DNA from: Eutreptiella sp. 'Long Island Sound 2002'
Taxonomy: Eukaryota; Euglenozoa; Euglenophyceae; Eutreptiales; Eutreptiaceae
DNA: 64,000 nt
Direction of reading: 5' to 3'
Assembly (NCBI GenBank): GCA_964036045.1
Contig: OZ038378.1
Span: forward strand, 160,588,576-160,652,575
The position numbers and the translations under genes are program-made. The notes under the pieces were generated by a model, which was not told the DNA's origin, made no database searches, and saw nothing but the letters and a program-made list of their open reading frames with translations. Below, piece after piece: positions 49,521 through 61,930 of the stretch (within the stretch, counting starts at the first letter, position 1; each line of letters starts with the position of its first letter).

Positions 49521-51770
49521 ATTGGGACTAAGTGGGACCAAGTGGAAACAGGTGGGGAAAACTCGGAAAAATTGGGACTAAGTGGGACCAAGTGGAAACA
49601 GGTGGGGGAAACTGGGGAAAATTGGGACTAAGTGGGACCAAGTGGCGACAGGTGGGGAAAATTGGGAAAAATTGGGACTAAGTTGGACCAAGTGGAAACG
49701 GGTGGGGAAAACTGGGAAAAATTGGGACTAAGTGGGACCAAGTGGAAACAGGTGGGGAAAACCAGGAAAAATCGGGACTAACTGGGACCAAGTGGAAACA
49801 GGTGGGGAAAACTAGGAAAAATTGGGACTAAGTGGGACCAAGTGGAAACAGGTGGAGAAAACTGGGGAAAATTGGGACTAAGTGGGACCAAGTGGAAACA
49901 GGTGGGGAAAACTGGGAAAAATTGGGACCAAGTGGGACCAAGTGGAAACAGGTGGGGGAAACTGGGGAAAATTGGGACTAAGTGGGACCAAGTGGAAACA
50001 GGCGGGGAAAACTGGGAAAAATTGGGACTAAGTGGGACCAAGTGGAAACAGGTGGTAAAAACTGGGAAAAAATGGGACTAAGTTGGACCAAGTGGAAACA
50101 GGTGGGGAAAACTGGGAAAAATTGGGACTAAGTGGGACCAAGTGGAAACAGCTGGGGAAAAATGCGAAAAATTGGGACCAAGTGGGACCAAGTGGAAACA
50201 GGTGGGGAAAACTGGGAAAAATTGGGACTAAGTGGGACCAAGTGGAAACAGGTGGGGAAAACTGGGGAAAATTGGGACTAAGTGGGACCAAGTGGAAACA
50301 GGTGGGTAATACTGGGAAAAATTGGGAGCAATTGGGACCAAGTGGAAACAGGTGGAGAAAACTAGGAAAACTTGGGACTAAGTGGGACCAAGTGGAAACA
50401 GGTGGAGAAAACTGGGGAAAATTGGGACTAAGTGGGACCAAGTGGAAACAGGTGGGGAAAACTCGGAAAAATTGGGACTAAGTGGGACCAAGTGGAAACA
50501 GGTGGGGGAAACTGGGGAAAATTGGGACTAAGTGGGACCAAGTGGCGACAGGTGGGGAAAATTGGGAAAAATTGGGACTAAGTTGGACCAAGTGGAAACG
50601 GGTGGGGAAAACTGGGAAAAATTGGGACTAAGTGGGACCAAGTGGAAACAGGTGGGGAAAACCAGGAAAAATTGGGACTAAGTGGGACCAAGTGGAAACA
50701 GGTGGGGAAAACTAGGAAAAATTGGGACTAAGTGGGACCAAGTGGAAACAGGTGGAGAAAACTGGGGAAAATTGGGACTAAGTGGGACCAAGTGGAAACA
50801 GGTGGGGAAAACTGGGAAAAATTGGGACTAAGTGGGACCAAGTGGAAACAGGTGGGGGAAACTGGGGAAAATTGGGACTAAGTGGGACCAAGTGGAAACA
50901 GGCGGGGAAAACTGGGAAAAATTGGGACTAAGTGGGACCAAGTGGAAACAGGTGGTAAAAACTGGGAAAAAATGGGACTAAGTTGGACCAAGTGGAAACA
51001 GGTGGGGAAAACTGGGAAAAATTGGGACTAAGTGGGACCAAGTGGAAACAGGTGGGGAAAAATGCGAAAAATTGGGACCAAGTGGGACCAAGTGGAAACA
51101 GGTGGGGAAAACTGGGAAAAATTGGGACTAAGTGGGACCAAGTGGAAACAGGTGGTAAAAACTGGGAAAAATTGGGACTAAGTTGGACCAAGTGGAAACA
51201 AGTGGGGAAAACTAAGGGAAATTGAGACCAAGTGGGACCAAGTGGAAAAAGGTGGGAAAAACTGGGAACAATTGGGACTAAGTGGGACCAAGTGGAAACA
51301 GGTGGGGAAAACTGGGGAAATTTGGGACTAAGTGGGACCAAGTGGAAACAGGTGGGGAAAAATGCGAAAAATTGGGACCAAGTGGGTCCAAGTGGAAACA
51401 GGTGGGGAAAACTGGGAGCAATTGGGACTAAGTGGGACCAAGTGGAAACAGGTGGGGAAAACTGGGAAAAATTGGGACCAAGTGGGACCAAGTGGAAACA
51501 GGTGGGGAAAACTGGGAGAAATTGGGACTAAGTGGGACCAAGTGGAAACAGGTGGGGGAAGTTGGGAAAAAATAGGACTGAGTGGGACCAAGTGGAAACA
51601 GGTGGGGAAAGCTGGGGGAAATGGGGACTAAGTGGGACCAAGTGGAAACAGGTGGGGAAAACTGGGGAAAATTGGGACTAAGTGGGACCAAGTGGAAACA
51701 GGTGGGGAAAACTGGGAAAAATTGGGACTAAGTGGAACCAAGTGGAAACAGCTAGGGAAAACTGCGGAAA
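49521..51770 (+). repeat. 2,250-bp HOR, copy 2
   Basis: Near-perfect copy of 47,271-49,520, ending at the same cagctagggaaaactgcgg monomer (51,750) that closes copy 1 (49,500). This is among the youngest large duplications in the window; an assembly duplication must be excluded before reading biology into it. Confidence 0.96.
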
Positions 51771-52034
51771 ATTGGGACTAAGTGGGACCAAGTGGAAACA
51801 GGTGGGGAAAAATGCGAAAAATTGGGAGCAAGTGGGACCAAGTGGGAACAGGTGGGGAAAACTGGGAAAAATTGGGACTAAGTGGGACCAAGTGGAAACA
51901 GTGGCGAAAACCGGTGAAAAATGGGACTAAGTTGGACCAAGTGGAAACAGGTGGGGAAAACTGGGAAAAATTGGGACTAAGTGGGACCTAGTGGAAACAG
52001 GCCGGGAAAAATGTGAAAAATTGGGACCAAGTGG
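51771..52034 (+). repeat. Fragment of the 998-bp HOR family
   Basis: Contains the shortened monomer cagtggcgaaaaccgg (51,899) and aaatgcgaaaa / gggacctagtgg variants typical of the following HOR, so it is probably a diverged partial third copy. Confidence 0.7.
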
Positions 52035-53032
52035 GACCAAGTGGAAACAGGTGGGGAAAACTGGGAAAAATTGGGACTAAGTGGGACCAAGTGGAAACAG
52101 GTGGGGAAAACTGGGAAAAATTGGGACTAAGTTGGACCAAGTGGAAACAAGTGGGGAAAACTGGGGAAAATTGAGACCAAGTGGGACCAAGTGGAAAAAG
52201 GTGGGAAAAACTGGGAACAATTGGGACTAAGCGGGACCAAGTGGAAACAGGTGGGGAAAACTGGGGAAAATTGGGACTAAGTGGGACCAAGTGGAAACAT
52301 GTGGGGAAAACTGGGAAAAATTGGGACCAAGTGGGACCAAGTGGAAACAGGTGGGGAAAACTGGGAAAAATTGGGACTAAGTGGGACCAAGTGGAAACAG
52401 GTGGGGAAAACTGGGAAAAATTGGGACCAAGTGGGACCAAGTGGAAACAGCTCGGGAAAACTGAGAAAAATTGGGACTAAGTGGGACCAAGTGGAAACAG
52501 GTGGGGATAACTGGGGAAAATTGGGACTAAGTGGGACCAAGTGGAAACAGGTGGGGAAAACTGGGAAAAATTCGGACTAAGTGGGACCAAGTGGAAACAG
52601 CTGGGGAAAACTGGGAAAAATTGGGACTAAGTGGGACCAAGTTGAAACAGGTGGGGAAAAATGCGAAAAATTGGGACTAAGTGGGACCTAGTGGAAACAG
52701 GTGGGGAAAAATGCGAAAAATTGGGACCAAGTGGGACCAAGTGGAAACAGTGGCGAAAACTGGGAAAAAATGGGACTAAGTTGGACCAAGTGGAAACAGG
52801 TGGGTAAAACTGGGAAAAATTGGGACTAAGTGGGACCTAGTGGAAACAGGTGGGGAAAAATGCGAAAAATTGGGACCAAGTGGGACCAAGTGGAAACAGG
52901 TGGGGAAGAATGCGAAAAATTGGGAGCAAGTGGGACCAAGTGGAAACAGGTGGGGAAAACTGGGGAAAATTGGGACTAAGTGGGACCAAGTGGAAACAGT
53001 GGCGAAAACTGGGAAAAAATGGGACTAAGTTG
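52035..53032 (+). repeat. 998-bp HOR, copy 1
   Basis: Repeated at 53,033-54,030 with a 998-bp offset (20 monomers minus 2 bp). Diagnostic monomers are cagtggcgaaaactgg (49 bp; 52,747 and 52,997), cagctcgggaaaactgag, gggacctagtgg and ggaagaatgcg. I noticed two differences: ggggataactgg versus ggggaaaactgg, and aattcggac versus aattctgac. Confidence 0.95.
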
Positions 53033-54030
53033 GACCAAGTGGAAACAGGTGGGGAAAACTGGGAAAAATTGGGACTAAGTGGGACCAAGTGGAAACAGGT
53101 GGGGAAAACTGGGAAAAATTGGGACTAAGTTGGACCAAGTGGAAACAAGTGGGGAAAACTGGGGAAAATTGAGACCAAGTGGGACCAAGTGGAAAAAGGT
53201 GGGAAAAACTGGGAACAATTGGGACTAAGCGGGACCAAGTGGAAACAGGTGGGGAAAACTGGGGAAAATTGGGACTAAGTGGGACCAAGTGGAAACATGT
53301 GGGGAAAACTGGGAAAAATTGGGACCAAGTGGGACCAAGTGGAAACAGGTGGGGAAAACTGGGAAAAATTGGGACTAAGTGGGACCAAGTGGAAACAGGT
53401 GGGGAAAACTGGGAAAAATTGGGACCAAGTGGGACCAAGTGGAAACAGCTCGGGAAAACTGAGAAAAATTGGGACTAAGTGGGACCAAGTGGAAACAGGT
53501 GGGGAAAACTGGGGAAAATTGGGACTAAGTGGGACCAAGTGGAAACAGGTGGGGAAAACTGGGAAAAATTCTGACTAAGTGGGACCAAGTGGAAACAGCT
53601 GGGGAAAACTGGGAAAAATTGGGACTAAGTGGGACCAAGTTGAAACAGGTGGGGAAAAATGCGAAAAATTGGGACTAAGTGGGACCTAGTGGAAACAGGT
53701 GGGGAAAAATGCGAAAAATTGGGACCAAGTGGGACCAAGTGGAAACAGTGGCGAAAACTGGGAAAAAATGGGACTAAGTTGGACCAAGTGGAAACAGGTG
53801 GGTAAAACTGGGAAAAATTGGGACTAAGTGGGACCTAGTGGAAACAGGTGGGGAAAAATGCGAAAAATTGGGACCAAGTGGGACCAAGTGGAAACAGGTG
53901 GGGAAGAATGCGAAAAATTGGGAGCAAGTGGGACCAAGTGGAAACAGGTGGGGAAAACTGGGGAAAATTGGGACTAAGTGGGACCAAGTGGAAACAGTGG
54001 CGAAAACTGGGAAAAAATGGGACTAAGTTG
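53033..54030 (+). repeat. 998-bp HOR, copy 2
   Basis: Near-identical to copy 1 through cagtggcgaaaactgg at 53,995. After about 54,050 a partial third copy (gggacctagtgg at 54,080) gives way to a different family. Confidence 0.95.
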
Positions 54031-54789
54031 GACCAAGTGGAAACAGGTGGGGAAAACTGGGAAAAATTGGGACTAAGTGGGACCTAGTGGAAACAGGTGG
54101 GGAAAAATGCGAAAAATTGGGACCAAGTGGGACCAAGTGGAAACAGGTGGGGAAAACTGGGGAAAATTGGGACTAAGTGGGACCAAGTGGAAACAGGTGC
54201 GGAAAACTGGGGAAAATTGGGACTAAGTGGGACCAAGTGGAAACAGGTGGGGAAAACTGGGAAAAATTCGGACTAAGTGGGACCAAGTGGAAACAGCTGG
54301 GGAAAAGTGGGAAAAATTGGGACTAAGTGGGACCAAGTGGAAACAGGTGGGGAAAAATGCGAAAAATTGGGAGCAAGTGGGACCAAGTGGAAACAGGTGG
54401 GGAAAACTGAAGAAAATTGGGACTAAGTGGGACCAAGTGGAAAAAGGTGGGAAAAACTGGGAACAATTGGGACTAAGTGGGACCAAGTGGAAACAGGTGG
54501 GGAAAACTGGGGAAATTTGGGACTAAGTGGGACCAAGTGGAAACAGGTGGGGAAAAATGCGAAAAATTGGGACCAAGTGGGACCAAGTGGAAACAGGTGG
54601 GGAAAACTGGGAGAAATTGGGACTAAGTGGGACCAAGTGGAAACAGGTGGGGAAAACTGGGAAAAAAATGGGACTAAGTTGGACCAAGTGGAAACAGGTT
54701 TGTAATACTGGGAAAAATTGAGACCAAGTGGCACCAAGTGGAAAAAGGTGGGAAAAACCGGGAAAAATTGGGACTAAGTGGGACGAAGT
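54031..54789 (+). repeat. Satellite resembling the 2,250-bp HOR tail
   Basis: Monomers such as cagctgggg with aagtgggaaaa, ggaaaaaggtgggaaaaactgggaacaattggg (54,439) and ggaaatttgggactaag (54,512) follow the order seen at 49,000-49,130. It ends with gggaaaaaaatggg and a TTTGTAATACT monomer at 54,689. Confidence 0.7.
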
Positions 54790-57260
54790 GGAAACAGGTG
54801 GGGAAAACTGGGAAAAATTGGGACTAAGTGGGACCAAGTGGAAACAGGTGGGGAAACCTGGGCAAAATTCGGACTAAGTGGGACCAAGTGGAAACAGGTG
54901 GGGAAAACTGGGAAAAATTGGGACTAAGTGGGACGAAGTGGAAACAGGTTTGGAATACTGGGAAAAGTTGGGACTAAGTGGGACCAAGTTGAAACACGTG
55001 GGGAAAACTGGGGAAAATTGGGACTAAGTGGGACCAAGTGGAGACACGTGGGGAAAACTGGGAAAAATTGGGACTAAGTGGGACCAAGTGGAAACAGGTG
55101 GGGAAAACTCGGAAAAATTGGGACTAAGTGGGACCAAGTGGAAACAGGTGGGGAAAACTGGAGAAAATTGGGACCAAGTGGAAACAGGTGGGGAAAACTG
55201 GGAAAAATTGGGACTAAGTGGGACCAAGTGCAAACAGGTTGGGAAAACTAGGAAAAATTGGGACTAAGTTGGACCAAGTGGAAACAGGTGGGGAAAACTG
55301 GGACAAATTGGGACTAAGTGGGACCAAGTGGGAAAAGGTGGGGAAAACTGGGAAAAATTGGGACTAAGTGGGACCAAGTGGAAACAGGTGGGGAAAACCT
55401 GGGAAATCTGGGACTAAGTGGGACCAAGTGGAAACAGGTGGGGAAAAATGCGAAAAATTGGGACCAAGTGGGACCAAGTGGAAACAGGTGGGGAAAACTG
55501 GGAAAAATTGGGACTAAGTGGGACCAAGTGGAAACAGGTGGGGAAAACTGGGAAAAATTGGGACTAAGTTGGACCAAGTGGAAACAGGTGGGGAAAACTG
55601 GGAAAAATTGAGACCAAGTGGGACCAAGTGGAAAGAGGTGGGAAAAACGAGGGAAAATTGGGACTAAGTGGGAGCAAGTGGAAACAGGTGCGGGAAACTG
55701 GGGAAAATTGGGACTAAGTGGGACCAAGTGGAAACAGGTGGGGAAAACTGGGAAAAATTGGGACTAAGTTGGACCAAGTGGAAACAGGTGGGGAAAACTG
55801 GGAAAAATTGAGACCAAGTGGGACCAAGTGGAAAGAGGTGGGAAAAACGAGGGAAAATTGGGACTAAGTGGGACCAAGTTGAAACACGTGGGGAAAACTG
55901 GGAAAAATTGGGACTAAGTGGGACCAAGTGGAAACACGTGGGGAAAACTGGGAAAAATTGGGACTAAGTGGGACCAAGTGGAAACAGGTGGGGAAAACTC
56001 GGAAAAATTGGGACTAAGTGGGACCACGTGGAAACAGGTGGGGAAACCTGGGAAAAATTCGGACTAAGTGGGACAAAGTGGAAACAGGTGGGGAAAACTG
56101 GGAAAAATTGGGACTAAGTGGGACGAAGTGGAAACAGGTTTGGAATACTGGGAAAAGTTGGGACTAAGTGGGACCAAGTGGAAACACGTGGGGAAAACTG
56201 GGGAAAATTGGGACTAAGTGGGACCAAGTGGAAACACGTGGGGAAAACTGGGAAAAATTGGGACTAAGTGGGACCAAGTGGAAACAGGTGGGGAAAACTC
56301 GGAAAAATTGGGACTAAGTGGGACCAAGTGGAAACAGGTGGGGAAAACTGGAGAAAATTGGGACCAAGTGGAAACAGGTGGGGAAAACTGGGAAAAATTG
56401 GGACTAAGTGGGACCAAGTGCAAACAGGTTGGGAAAACTAGGAAAAATTGGGACTAAGTTGGACCAAGTGGAAACAGGTGGGGAACACTGGGAAAAATTG
56501 GGACCAAGTGGGACCAAGTGGAAAAAGGTGGGGAAAACTGGGAAAAATTGGGACTAAGTGGGACCAAGTGAAAACAGGTGGGGAAAACCTGGGAAATTTG
56601 GGACTAAGTGGGACCAAGTGGAAACAGGTGGGGAAAAATGCGAAAAATTGGGACCAAGTGGGACCAAGTGGAAACAGGTGGGGAAAACTGGGAAAAATTG
56701 GGACTAAGTGGGACCAAGTGGAAACAGGTGGGGAAAACTGGAGAAAATTGGGACCAAGTGGAAACAGGTGGGGAAAACTGGGAAAAATTGGGACTAAGTG
56801 GGACCAAGTGCAAACAGGTTGGGAAAACTAGGAAAAATTGGGACTAAGTTGGACCAAGTGGAAACAGGTGGGGAACACTGGGAAAAATTGGGACCAAGTG
56901 GGACCAAGTGGAAAAAGGTGGGGAAAACTGGGAAAAATTGGGACTAAGTGGGACCAAGTGAAAACAGGTGGGGAAAACCTGGGAAATTTGGGACTAAGTG
57001 GGACCAAGTGGAAACAGGTGGGGAAAAATGCGAAAAATCGGGACCAAGTGGGACCAAGTGGAAACAGGTGGGGAAAACTGGGAAAAATTGGGACTAAGTG
57101 GGACCAAGTGGAAACAGGTGGGGAAAACTGGGGAAAATTGGGACTAAGTTGGACCAAGTGGAAACAGGTGGGGAAAACTGGGAAAAATTGAGACCAAGTG
57201 GGACCAAGTGGAAAGAGGTGGGAAAAACGAGGGAAAATTGGGACTAAGTGTGAGCAAGTG
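54790..57260 (+). repeat. 1,190-bp and 390-bp nested duplications
   Basis: 54,790-55,545 recurs at 55,980-56,735 (offset 1,190). The stretch 56,345-56,735 is then repeated at 56,735-57,125 (offset 390), shown by gtgcaaacaggttggg, actaggaaaa, ggggaacactgg, gaaaacaggtgggg and aacctgggaaattt. After 57,125 the sequence follows 55,545 onward (offset 1,580 = 1,190 + 390), so the order of events is readable. The interval is rich in the CACGTG monomer and in 40-bp monomers. Confidence 0.88.
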
Positions 57261-57520
57261 GAAACAGGTGGGGGAAACTGGGAAAAATTGGGACTAAGTG
57301 GGACCAAGTGGAAACAGGTGGGGAAACCTGGGAAAAATTCGGACTAAGTGGTACCAAGTGGAAACAGGTGGGGAAAACTGGGGAAAATTGGGACTAAGTG
57401 GGACGAAGTGGAAACAGGTTTGGAATACTGGGAAAAATTGGGACTAAGTGGGACCAAGTTGAAACACGTGGGGAAAACTGGGAAAAATTGGGACTAAGTG
57501 GGACCAAGTGGAAACACGTG
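54995..57520 (+). promoter_or_regulatory. Cluster of paired CACGTG sites
   Basis: The usual CAGGTG E-box core is replaced by palindromic CACGTG in adjacent monomers at 54,995 and 55,045; 55,885 and 55,935; 56,185 and 56,235; and 57,465 and 57,515, always 50 bp apart. CACGTG is the high-affinity site of Myc/Max and USF type bHLH proteins and includes a CpG. Whether anything binds here is unknown. Confidence 0.35.
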
Positions 57521-60500
57521 GGGAAAATTGGGAAAAATTGGGACTAAGTGGGACCAAGTGGAAACAGGTTTGGAATACTGGGAAAAATTGGGACTAAGTG
57601 GGACCAAGTGGAAACAGGTGGGGAAAACTGGGGAAAATTGGGACTAAGTGGGACCAAGTGGAAACAGGTGGGGAACACTGGAAAAAATTGGGACTAAGTG
57701 GGACCAAGTGGAAACAGGTGGGGAAACCTGGGGAAAATTCGGACTAAGTGGGACCAAGTGGAAACGGGTGGGGAAAACTGGGGGAAATTGGCACTAAGTG
57801 GGACCAAGTGGAAAAAGGTGGGGAAAACTAGGGAAAATTGGGACTAAGTGGGAACGAGTGGAAACAGGTGGGGAAAAATGCGAAAAATTGGGACCAAGTG
57901 GGACCAAGTGGAAAGAGGTGGGGAAAACTGGGAAAAATTGGGACTAAGTGGGACCAAGTGGAAACAGGTGGGGAAAACTGGGAAAAATTGGGACTAAGTG
58001 GGACCAAGTGGAAACAGGTGGGGAAAACTGGGGAAAATTGGGACCAAGTGGGACCGAGTGGAAACTGGTGGGGAAAATTGGGAAAGATTGGGACTAAGTG
58101 GGACCAAGTGGAAACAGGTGGGTAAAACTGGGAAAAATTGAGACTAAGTTGGACCAAGTGGAAACGGGTGGGGAAAACTGGGAAAAATTGGGACCAAGTG
58201 GGACCAAGTGGAAACAGGTGGGGAAAACTGGGAAAAATTGGGACTAAGTGGGACCAAGTGGAAACAGGTGGGGAAACCTGGGAAAAATTCGGACCAAGTG
58301 GGACCAAGTGGAAACAGTTTTGGAATACTGGGAAAAATTGGGACTAAGTGGGACCAAGTGCAACCAGGTGGGGAAAACTGGGGGAAATTGGGACTAAGTG
58401 GGACCAAGTGGAAACAGGTGGGGAAAACTGGCAAAAATTTGGACTAAGTTGGCCCAAGTGGAAACAGGTGGGGAAAACTGGGAAAAATTGGGACTAACTG
58501 GGACCAAGTGGAAACAGGTTTTGAATACTGGGAAAAATTGGGACTAAGTGGGACCAAGTGGAAACAGGTGGGGAAACCTGGGAAAAATTCGGACTAAGTG
58601 GGACGAAGTGGAAACAGTTTTGGAATACTGGGGAAAATTGGGACTAAGTGGGACCAAGTTGAAACACGTGGGGAAAACTGGGGAAAATTGGGACTAAGTG
58701 GGACCAAGTGGAAAAAGGTGGGGAAAACTGGGAAAAATTGGGACTAAGTGGGACCAAGTGGAAACAGGTGGGAAAACTGGGGAAAATTGGGACTAAGTGG
58801 GACCAGGTGGAATCAGGTTTGGAATACTGGGAAAAATTGGGACTAAGTGGGACCAAGTGGAAACAGATGGGGAAAACTGGGGAAAATTGGGACTAAGTGG
58901 GACCAAGTGGAAACAGGTGGGGAACACTAGGAAAAATTGGGACTATGTGGGACCAAGTGGAAACAGGTGGGGAAAACTGGGAAAAATTGGGACCAAGTGG
59001 GACCAAGTGGAAACAGGTGGGGAAACCTGGGAAAAATTTGGACCAAGTGGGACCAAGTGGAAACAGGTTTGGAATACTGCGAAAAATTGGGACCAAGTGG
59101 GACCAAGTTGAAACACGTGGGGAAAAGTGGGAAAAATTGGGACTAAGTGGGACCAAGTGGAAACAGGTGGGGAAAACTGGGAAAAATTGGGACTAAGTGG
59201 GACCAAGTGGAAACAGGTTTGGAATACTGGGAAAAATTGGGACTAAGTGGGACCAAGTGGAAACAGGTGGGGAAAACTGGGGGAAATTGGGACTAAGTTG
59301 GACCAAGTGGAAACAGGTGGGGAAAACTGGGAAAAATTGGGACCAAGTGGGACCAAGTGGAAAAAAGTGGGAAAAACTGGGAAAAATTGGGACTAAGTGG
59401 GACCAAGTGGAAACAGGTGGGGAAAACTAGGAAAAATTGGGACTAAGCGGGACCAAGTGGAAACAGGTGGAGAAAACTGGGAAAAATTGGGACCAAGTGG
59501 GACCAAGTGGAAACAGGTTTGTAATACTGGGAAAAATTGGGACTAAGTGGGACCAAGTGGAAACAGGTGGGGAAAACTGGGAACAATTGGGACTAAGTGG
59601 GACCAAGTGGAAACAGGTGGGGAAAACTGGGAAAAATTCGGACTAAGTGAAACCAAGTGGAAACAGGTTTGGAATACTGGGAAAAATTGGGACTAAGTGG
59701 GACCAAGTTGAAACACGTGGGGAAAACTGGGAAAAATTGGGACTAAGTGGGACCAAGTGGAAACAGGTGGGGGAAACTGGGAAAAATTGGGACCAAGTGG
59801 GACTAAGTGGAAACAAGTGGGGAAAACTGCGGAAAATTGGGACTAAGTGGGACCAAGTGGAAACAGGTTTGGAATACTGGGAAAAATTGGGACTAAGTGG
59901 GACCAAGTGGAAACAGGTGGGGAAAACTAGGAAAAATTGGGACTAAATGGGACCAAGTGGAAACAGGTGGGGAAACCTGGGAAAAATTGGGACTAAGTGG
60001 GACCAAGTGGAAACAGGCGGGGAAAACTGGGAAAAATTGGGACTAAGTGGGACCAAGTTGAAACACGTGGGGGAAACTGGGAAGAATTGGGACTACGTTG
60101 GACCAAGTGGAAACAACTGGGGAAAACTGGGAAAAATTGGGACTAAGTGGGACCAAGTGGAAACAGGTGGGGAAAACTGGGAAAACCTGGGACTACGTTG
60201 GACCAAGTAGAAACAGGTGGGGAAAACTGGGGAAAATTGGGACCAAGTGGGACCAAGTGGAAACAGGTTTGGAATACTGGGAAAAATTGGGACTAAGTGG
60301 GACCAAGTGGAAACAGATGCGGAAAACTGGGGAAAATTGGGACTAAGTGGGACCAAGTGGAAACAGGTTTGGAATACTGGGAAAAATTGGGACTAAGTGG
60401 GACCAAGTGGAAACAGGTGGGGAAAACTAGGAAAAATTGGGACTAAGTGGGACCAAGTGCAAACAGGTGGGGAAAACTGGGAACAATTGGGACTAAGTGG

Positions 60501-61190
60501 GACCAAGTGGAAACAGGTGGGGAAAACTGGGAAAAATTGGGACTAAGTGGGACCAACTGGAAACAGGTGGGGAAACTTGGGAAAAATTCGGACTAAGTGG
60601 GACCAAGTGGAAACAGGTTTGGAATACTGGGAAAAATTGGGACTAAGTGGGACCAAGTTGAGACACGTGGGGAAAACTGGGGAAAATTGGGACTAAGTGG
60701 GACCAAGTGGAAACAGGTGGGGAAAACTGGGAAAAATCGGGACCAAGTGGGACCAAGTGGAAGCAGGTGGGAAAAACTGGGAAAAATTGGGACTAAGTGG
60801 GACCAAGTGGAAACAGGTGCGGAAAACTAGGAAAAATTGGGACTAAGCGGGACGAAGTGGAAACAGGTGGGGAAAACTGGGAAAAATTGGGATCAAGTGG
60901 GACCAAGTGGAAACAGGTGGGGAGAACTGGGAAAAATAGGGACTACGTTGGACCAAGTAGAAACAGGTGGGGAAAACTGGGAAAAATTGGGACTAAGTGG
61001 GACCAAGTGGAAACAGGTGGGGAAAACTGGGGAAAATTGGGACTAAGTGGGACCAAGTGTAAACAGGTAGGGAAAACTCTGAAAAATTGGGACTAAGTGG
61101 GACCAAGTGGAAAAAGGTGGGGAAAACTGGGAAAAATTGGGACTAAGTGGGACCAAGTGGAATCAGGTTTGGAATACTGGGAAAAATTGG
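57400..61190 (+). repeat. Block enriched in the TTTGGAATACT monomer
   Basis: Fifteen monomers in 3.8 kb read caggtttggaatactggg or a close form (57,419; 57,569; 58,319; 58,519; 58,619; 58,817; 59,067; 59,217; 59,517; 59,667; 59,867; 60,267; 60,367; 60,617; 61,167). They stand 100-750 bp apart, always near multiples of 50. Elsewhere this variant appears about once per 1-2 kb. No long HOR copy was recognised here, so this looks like a mosaic of short exchanges. Other frequent forms are aacctgggaaaaattcgg, gttgaaacacgtgg and gactacgttggacc. Confidence 0.85.
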
Positions 61191-61930
61191 GACTAAGTGG
61201 GACCAAGTGGAAACAGGTGGGGAAAACCGGGAAAAATTGGGACTAAGTGGGACGAGTGGAAACAGGTGGGGAAAACTGGGGAAAATTGGGACTAAGTGGG
61301 ACCAAGTGGAAACAGGTGGGGAAAAGTGGGAAAAATTGCGACCAAGTGGGACCAAGTGGAAACGGGTGGGGAAAACTGCGGAAATTTGGGACTCAGTGGG
61401 ACCAAGTGGAAACAGGTGGGGAAAACTGGGAAAAATTGGGACCTAGTGGGACCAAGTGGAAACAGGTGGGGAAAACTGAGGAAAATTTGGACTAAGTGGG
61501 ACCAAGTAGAAACAGGTGGGGAAAACTTGGAAAAATTGGGACTAAGTTGGACCAAGTGGAAACAGGAGGGGAAAACTGGGAAAAATTGGGAAAAACGGGG
61601 AGTAAGTGGAAACAGGTGGGGAAAGCTGGGGAAAATTGGGACCAAGTGGGACCAAGTGGAAACAGGTGGGGAAAACTGGGAAAAATTGGGACTAACTGGG
61701 ACCAAGTTGAAACAGGTGGGGAAAACTGGGGGAAATTGGGACTAAGTGGGACCAAGTGGAAACAGGTGTGCAAAACTGGGAAAAATTGGGACTAAGTGGG
61801 ACCAAGTGGAAACAGGTGGGGAAAACTGGGAAAAATTGGGACTAAGTGGGACCAAGTGGAAACGGGTGAAGAAAATTGGGAGAAATTGGGACTAAGTGGG
61901 ACCAAGTGGAAACAGGTGGGGAAAGCTGGG
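61191..61930 (+). repeat. Irregular satellite before the last HOR
   Basis: Monomers with small defects: gggacgagtgg (61,249, one base short), aaaattgggaaaaacggggagtaagtgg (about 61,575-61,608, a disrupted monomer) and gggtgaagaaaattgggagaaattggg (61,864). These suggest a margin between homogenised blocks. Confidence 0.7.
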
